NCBI GenBank assembly: GCA_032718475.1
Contig: JAUCBJ010001377.1
Span: forward strand, 1 to 23,085
From: Nemertoderma westbladi
Taxonomy: Eukaryota; Xenacoelomorpha; Nemertodermatida; Nemertodermatidae
Reading direction: 5' to 3'
Length of the DNA stretch: 23,085 nucleotides
A program made the position numbers and the translations under genes. Below are positions 18,322 to 23,085 of this stretch, one piece after another; position 1 is the stretch's first letter, and every line of letters starts with the position of its first letter. The notes beneath the pieces are model-generated. The model was not told the DNA's origin, searched no databases, and was given only the letters and a program-made list of their open reading frames with translations.

Positions 18322-18426
18322 TGAATAGGCTATGCTTATCGGGCCTGCCCTACTGGGCTGACAGCTACAGGTAGTACCACATTACTGCCATAGTGGTAGC
18401 AGGATCTGGGGACCTGACCTGACCTC

Positions 18427-18533
18427 ATATATATTATATATTATTTTATAATTAGCATTATATATATATTCATTATATATCATTATATATTCAAATATAT
18501 ATATATATTATATATTATTTTATAATTAGCATT
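18427..18533. repeat. AT-rich 33-bp direct repeat beside LINE B 5' end
   Basis: A 33-bp unit (ATATATATTATATATTATTT then TATAATTAGCATT) occurs at 18427-18459 and 18501-18533, identical and 74 bp apart, with TA-rich spacer between. It starts immediately at the LINE B 5' boundary. It is simple-sequence expansion and possibly part of the target site. Confidence 0.8.
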
Positions 18534-18872
18534 TTTAATTCACCAGGCGAGATATTAATTAGCCGATATGGTATTTTAGTCAAAAGATCCCCCACTTAAT
18601 TCCTACTAGAAAGATAAATGATTCAAAGTTGTGCCAGAATGGAATACAATGCACTCCATTCAATTTTGAAACAACTTTGTGTGGGAGTAAACGCTACGCC
18701 TTCACCTACGCCTATACACCTAACCTACTTTTATAAAGGTTAGTAAAGAAGCAGGTTGAAGTGGCGGGTTGAAAGGAACCAAGAAAATACACGTGAGTTA
18801 GGAATGGTGTAGAAAACCCAATTTAATTGAGAATAATCAGCATGTAAATCAACAGTCAGATGTGTAGGCCTT
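18534..18872. other. No gene seen
   Basis: AT-rich spacer between the TA repeat and the 110-bp tandem duplication. No frame, RNA motif or repeat stands out apart from ordinary AT-rich words. Confidence 0.5.
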
Positions 18873-19091
18873 GTAATAATAAACTATAATTAAAAATACA
18901 ATATTTTTTTATGTCTTAATTCTAAATAATGTACTGTAGAACACTCTAAAAAAGAATGTAATAAAAACTGTGTCATAATAATGTAATAATAAACTATAAT
19001 TAAAAATACAATATTTTTTATGTCTTAATTCTAAATAATGTACTGTAGAACACTCTAAAAAAGAATGTAATAAAAACTGTGTCATAATAAT
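18873..19091. repeat. Tandem duplication of a 110-bp unit
   Basis: The unit 18873-18982 is repeated at 18983-19091. The copies differ by one T in a T run (7 against 6) near 18908 and 19017. The unit is AT-rich and noncoding, starting GTAATAATAAACTATAATTA and ending GTGTCATAATAAT. The near identity marks a recent duplication, or an assembly artefact. It lies about 0.5 kb beyond the 3' end of the receptor gene. Confidence 0.9.
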
Positions 19092-19196
19092 AGTAATTAT
19101 GTGTCATAGTAATTAAATAGACTCAATAAAACACTTTATATGTTCGCAGTACAGTATTTCAATTTGCCATAACGCGCGAGTTAAATATTTTTTGGA

Positions 19197-19202
19197 TTTA
19201 TT
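19197..19202 (-). terminator. Candidate polyadenylation signal AATAAA for the receptor gene
   Basis: TTTATT on the plus strand is AATAAA on the minus strand, 425 bases after the exon 3 stop. It is the first canonical hexamer I found downstream of that stop. In such AT-rich DNA the hexamer is common by chance. Confidence 0.25.
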
Positions 19203-19626
19203 TGTTATGAATATTCCAATATCACTACTGGGTGCGGGAACATACAATTTGGGTATATTCAATAGACTGGGGGCGATTTATGGGCGAATATTGGGGCGAC
19301 TTACGGGGCACTGGACTCATATCAGATATTGCGTAGGCGTTGGTGTAGACATAAAGTTTACCCCCCTTTGTGTGCCACGTAGGAGCCTCTCGATGGTCTG
19401 GATGAGATTAAATTTGTTATTACTTTTATACATTTTGTATATGGGTTATTATAATTATATAAATTTTGTCTCATAAAAATGCTAGTATAAGGGTAGAGAG
19501 ATCTATTCATATTTCATACACTTATCATGACACCCAAACAGAAATAATTTTTTAAGCGAAAGTGTATGAATCTAACGTATCCCTAAGTACTAATATAGCA
19601 GTTGATCTAAGAAGAACAATCCTTGT

Positions 19627-19857
19627 TTACGGTAGTGCAGAAAGGTTCCTAGTTTTTCCAATATTATTCAGCTGTTGCGGTACATAGCAACTTTCACCCG
19701 CAGGGTGTGGGTGTAACAAAGGTTGGAATGTTATCTGCTGGACAGCTGATTCTTTTGTCGCCGAATCGGATTTGGTGCGGCGTCGGAATTCATCATTACT
19801 TGGATCATTCGTTCCTTGTAGCGTAGCTAATCGCATTCTACTTCTGCCTTCTTTCAC
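19627..19857 (-). CDS. Receptor gene, coding exon 3 (C-terminal tail)
   Basis: This exon encodes 76 residues and a stop. The acceptor is CTTGTTTTAAAG, with the exon starting GTG AAA GAA GGC. It joins exon 2 (ending at AAT, 20386) in phase 0 across a 528-bp intron, giving residues 352-427 of the receptor. The peptide is hydrophilic and rich in Ser, Thr and Arg (VKEGRSRMRL, FRRRTKSDSATKES), as expected for a GPCR cytoplasmic tail that kinases and arrestins act on. No ATG starts the frame, which favours an internal or terminal exon over a separate gene. Alternatively the tail is optional, since exon 2 can also end at a stop two codons past its donor. Confidence 0.65.
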   Translation of the reverse strand: MKEGRSRMRLATLQGTNDPSNDEFRRRTKSDSATKESAVQQITFQPLLHPHPAGESCYVPQQLNNIGKTRNLSALP

Positions 19858-20385
19858 CTTTAAAACAAGTATAACAAATATTTACATCATTGTGTAAAAA
19901 ATTTTACTTTTTGACTCTTTTTACTTTGTGTATTTATGTAATTACTTGCAGTTACCACATTCAGTCCCTTAGCATTATACATTGCAATGCAGTTTTATTA
20001 TTTTCCAATTTTTTTGCTGGTTAAAGAGCATGTGAAAACACATTAGAGAGCAATTTTAATTCGACTTGATATTTGCCGATATCTTATATTTTAAGACATA
20101 ATAATAATTGTTAGTAAAGTAGCACGTTTCGGTTTTATGACCCGAGTGTATGTATATATGTAAAAAGTCCAAGTGAGGTTTACATAAATAAACATGGGTG
20201 ACAAACGGTGCCATTTTCATACAATAATGATGTACATAATTTTGTAAGTAATATTATGTCTTCTCAATTTGTGGGAATACTAAAAACGTGTTTTAGAAGT
20301 TTATTGTTTCTAAGTTATTGATTACTTTGCAGCATCCCCACCTCCAAGCCGTGACATATTACATATGAATTCGCTATTAACTCAC

Positions 20386-20610
20386 ATTATGATCTCCAAT
20401 TGAGGCAGCTCCGTCACTGACAGTACACTGGAAAGCGCTGACGAAACTCTTTCTGAAGTTGTCAGATAAAAAAGCGTAAAGGAACGGATTCAGACAGGAA
20501 TTTGAGTAACCCATTGTGGTGGTTACAGGACCAACAACAGAAAATACTTTTGCCATAAATATGGCACTTTCAGCAGACATGTTCGGTGTATCCATGACCA
20601 AATAAATTAT
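20386..20610 (-). CDS. Receptor gene, coding exon 2 (TM7 and proximal tail)
   Basis: The exon starts after the acceptor TTGCATTTAG at 20611 with ATA ATT TAT TTG (IIYL), completing TM6 and ECL3. It then gives TM7 with GYSNSCLNPFLYAFLSDNFR. The NPxxY motif is NPFLY (residues 317-321), and the YSNSCxNP...FLSDNF block is close to the somatostatin-receptor signature. Cys338 (AFQCTV) is a likely palmitoylation site after helix 8. The donor is AAT then GTGAGT at 20385, a consensus 5' splice site in phase 0. Unspliced, the frame ends two codons on (VS, stop at 20377), giving a 353-residue form. Confidence 0.88.
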
Positions 20611-21227
20611 CTAAATGCAATACAAGGTATATAATGTTAGTGGTTGCATTAGACACTTTTTTCAAACGCTTGTTGTAGCAAAAGTTTGCAAATGAAAATA
20701 TAAATTCAGACTAAATCTGTAAAAATAGAGAAATCAAACTATCCAGATTTCCAGATAGAAGTGATCTAATTATGAATATATATCATATATTCAATCGGGG
20801 GGCTCGTATAACTGAATTAAGACAATTAAGAAATATTCCAGGGCATGGGTTATGTAATGAAAATACAATTTCAACATTATATAGTTATTTTATTGATTGA
20901 AATAGCGCTGCCCGTTCGTTTCTCTATTTATTGTTGTTAGTTGTTAATAATTTATTTATGTTTGTACAGCTGGGGATAAATTGCTTATCATCCTCTATGT
21001 CGCAATTACCCGAATGAATGACAGAAATTGTAATGTAATCAAAAGTTTATTGCAAGCTGTATTGTAATACGAATTAGAAATTGGACTTGGCTGCTAATGC
21101 ATGCAACTTTATTGTTATTGATTGAGATGTATTTTGGGTTTTATTCAAAATCTTAGTCGCCATGTTATGATTATTATATCATTTATAGACCCAAATAATA
21201 TAAAAAATAGATTATGGAAATACAAAC

Positions 21228-22055
21228 CTGAACAATATTAAATGGTAGCCAGCACACCACAAATACAACCACAACAGTCATTATCATCTTGGTCACTTTC
21301 TTATTAGAGGCTTTCTTTCGCGATTTCACTTTGGCATTTTTAGGCCCGAGAGTTTTCAACTTCAAAAGCATTAGTATGTAGCATACTCCGATAATAGACA
21401 ACGGTAGAAAGAAGCCAAGAACTGTGCTACCAACCATCATTAGTATACCATAATCGCCGGGGTCAACAATGCAAAAATCGCTGTTACAATTACAACCAGG
21501 GCACAACGACGTGACTAATATGTAGGGGGTGCTCAACATCAAACTGACTGACCACACGACAATGTTCACGAGTTTAGCATTCCGGGTTGTACGGATATTG
21601 TTCGACTTTATAGGCCAGCAGACGGCTAAATAGCGATCGATACTCAGTATCATGAGGCAGAAAACGCTGGTGAACTGGTTGACTGTGTCGAGACTGTACA
21701 TCATTTTGCAAGCAATATAGCCGAATATCCAAGTCTGTAGCACATCCTGTGTCTTATTGAAAGGAAGAATGCACAGGAAGATTAAATCTGCGATGGCCAA
21801 GTTTAATATATAAATGTTTGTTACAGTCTTCATTCGTGTGTGGCCGAGTATCACGTAGATGACGAGAGTGTTGCCGATGATCCCGATTAGGGTGACGAGG
21901 AACGCAAAGGTCGGTAGGACAGCCATTTGGAAGGCGTTGAAAGGACATTGGGCTGGGTTGTCGCCAGACGTGTTCGTACCAAGTGCAGTAACTGTTGTTG
22001 TTGTTACATTACTGAATGAGCGATGGATAGCGTCAATGTTTATGTTGTTTATCAT
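21228..22055 (-). CDS. Somatostatin/allatostatin-C-type GPCR, coding exon 1 (N terminus to TM6)
   Basis: This exon encodes 276 residues from the ATG at 22055, the first ATG after an in-frame stop, to CAG at 21228, where the donor GTTTGT follows in phase 0. The N terminus has N-glycosylation sites N16 (NVT) and N28 (NTS). TM1 carries GNTLV (N62), TM2 has NLAIAD (D90), and C116 pairs with the ECL2 cysteines (CPGCNCNSDFC). TM3 reads SLDTVNQFTSVFCLMILSIDRY: D123 is the 3.32 position that binds peptide in somatostatin and opioid receptors, and DRY is intact. TM6 holds CWLPF. The overall match is closest to somatostatin and allatostatin-C receptors, which usually couple to Gi/o at the plasma membrane. 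Ligand and coupling here are inference. Confidence 0.92.
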
Positions 22056-22062
22056 TATTGAA

Positions 22063-22078
22063 TCTGCAAATAATGATG
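22063..22078 (-). promoter_or_regulatory. Acceptor-like site before the start codon (possible 5' UTR exon upstream)
   Basis: CATTATTTGCAG ends 8 bases before the ATG and follows TATATAGCTTTCTG, a fair acceptor with a pyrimidine-rich run. It suggests that the coding exon 1 starts at about 22063 and that a noncoding first exon lies further right, perhaps outside the window. No promoter is identified. Confidence 0.4.
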
Positions 22079-23085
22079 TACAGAAAGCTATATAATAACT
22101 GTATTGTTAATAATTATTTATTTAACTTGTTTGATTTACTAATATCTATTATGGTAATAATAATCTATTAATAAAAATTACACTGTATAATTCTTTCTAC
22201 CAACAACCAACAACTTTCTAACCACAGGCGTAGCAATTGTTACTCAGCTGCCGGGGGTATACGAACTTTTAGGCAATAATCCCAAATTATAATTTAAATT
22301 ATAACTTATTATGTATATAATATCAAAAATGCAAATTATGGCCACTCAAAAAAAGCCTTTTTGACTTGGCACCTTCTGTGGTTGGCCCAGGAGCAATTAA
22401 CACCCCCCCCCCCCATCCCTACCACACATATAGCTACGCCTGCCTCTGCCAACAACAGTATAACATAATTAAATTAAATTTTCGGATACATTTGAATGTT
22501 ATACTCAGTGTTGTATATATCAAAACCAAAGATTCTAATTAAATCTAATTAAAATATCCAAAATTATGAAATGGGAACAGAATCAAAAAATTAATTAATT
22601 AAAAGATATATTTATTAATTTAGTTAATTAGTTATTCATCTGTTAATGTAGTTTTGCAGAAATATTTCTAGAGGTTATATTTTTCGTGAGAATACTATAT
22701 AATAATAATAATATTATAATGTATAAAATGTGATATATTATTAATATAATAAATTATATAGTCATTTTAATAATATACGCCCTCATACATGGTAATTAGT
22801 GAAAATTGTTATTTAATATTTACTTAACAGTTTCTCTAAAGAAATGGAAAATATTATAATAACTCAGTATGAATTATTGGAATGTATGCCATCTTGGTGA
22901 ATTAATATCTGTCAAATTCGATGTTAATTATCATTAAGGGAAATGAGCAGGTTACAGTGGCGCGTTATTCTAACCCAACATTTAACTAATGTCAACAGAA
23001 CAGGTTGTTATATAGTTTTATTTAGGTTAGAGGAGGTACATGAGCGGTTAATAGCGTCGATATCTTTATCCCCGTGTACCACGTT
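22079..23085. other. No gene seen; AT-rich upstream flank with a C12 run
   Basis: Very AT-rich sequence upstream of the receptor, with TAATTAATTAAT-like and TAATAATA simple repeats (about 22590-22640 and 22690-22760). It also holds a homopolymer of 12 C (22403-22414) beside a GC-richer patch (about 22230-22450) that may be a decayed repeat. No ORF above noise, no RNA gene and no recognisable first exon could be supported. Confidence 0.5.

Larger units (their letters stand above)
16899..18425 (-). mobile_element. LINE family B, internally deleted (leader + EN + C terminus, no RT)
   Basis: On the minus strand a ~350-bp leader (18425-18078) is followed by an ORF with an AP endonuclease (about 17938-17350). 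This joins directly to the LINE C-terminal domain (about 17345-16918) and a short tail TAGTAGTAGTATAAAATAAA near 16899-16918. Endonuclease motif GDFN and the whole RT are missing at the join, which sits on a 20-bp near-palindrome (17341-17360). The leader is markedly GC-richer than the flanks and begins with three AGGTC repeats (GACCT x3 at 18411-18425 on the plus strand), next to TA-rich DNA. This is an internal deletion derivative, not a 5'-truncated copy. Confidence 0.82.

Noticed and set aside
19192-19476. Plus-strand ORF of 94 codons downstream of the receptor
   Set aside because: No family resemblance or splice context, and its composition is like AT-rich spacer.
21859-22095. Plus-strand ORF of 78 codons over the receptor N terminus
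   Set aside because: Antisense shadow of exon 1, which has unambiguous GPCR motifs.

Overview
The window looks like nuclear DNA of an AT-rich animal genome, most likely a marine invertebrate. Genes have introns with GT/AG borders, and there are no bacterial-style operons. Animal-type non-LTR retrotransposons, a BEL/Pao-type gag fragment, tRNA-derived short elements and a somatostatin-type GPCR are all present. An echinoderm or other invertebrate deuterostome would fit, but the phylum is inference and cannot be settled from the sequence alone.

Only one convincing host gene is seen. It is a rhodopsin-family neuropeptide receptor of the somatostatin / allatostatin-C / opioid-like group on the minus strand (about 22,063 down to 19,627). 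Three coding exons join in phase 0 with good splice sites (21228-22055, 20386-20610, 19627-19857) to give a predicted 427-residue receptor. Reading through the second donor gives a shorter tail ending at 20377. An acceptor-like site just before the start codon suggests a further upstream 5' UTR exon.

The other ~19 kb is mostly transposon fossils and repeats. LINE family A occurs three times: a 3' end at 1827-2272 (+), an EN-to-RT piece at 4325-6486 (-), and an RT-to-3'-end copy at 14309-16165 (+) whose RT frame has a single internal stop. LINE family B (16899-18425, -) keeps its 5' leader, endonuclease and 3' end but has lost the whole RT. LINE family C (10079-13495, -) is a longer CR1/L2-like copy with stops, frameshifts and a YAND in place of YADD. 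A BEL/Pao-like gag fragment (8670-9596, -) lies beside a poly-C minisatellite (9563-9900).

Several structures are less ordinary. At 2332-3980 a coding-free element has inverted poly-G/poly-C termini and an inner ~162-bp tandem array built on a palindrome. At 16226-16757 two tRNA-derived arms of 156 bp face each other in inverted orientation between 12-bp direct repeats. Short insertions inside LINE copies (15631-15745, 10560-10642 and perhaps 13496-13857) are flanked by 11-12-bp direct repeats, and LINE reading frames or a paralogous empty site confirm the first two. These elements do not form a pathway. The region reads as a retrotransposon graveyard, with copies nested in one another, beside one receptor gene.
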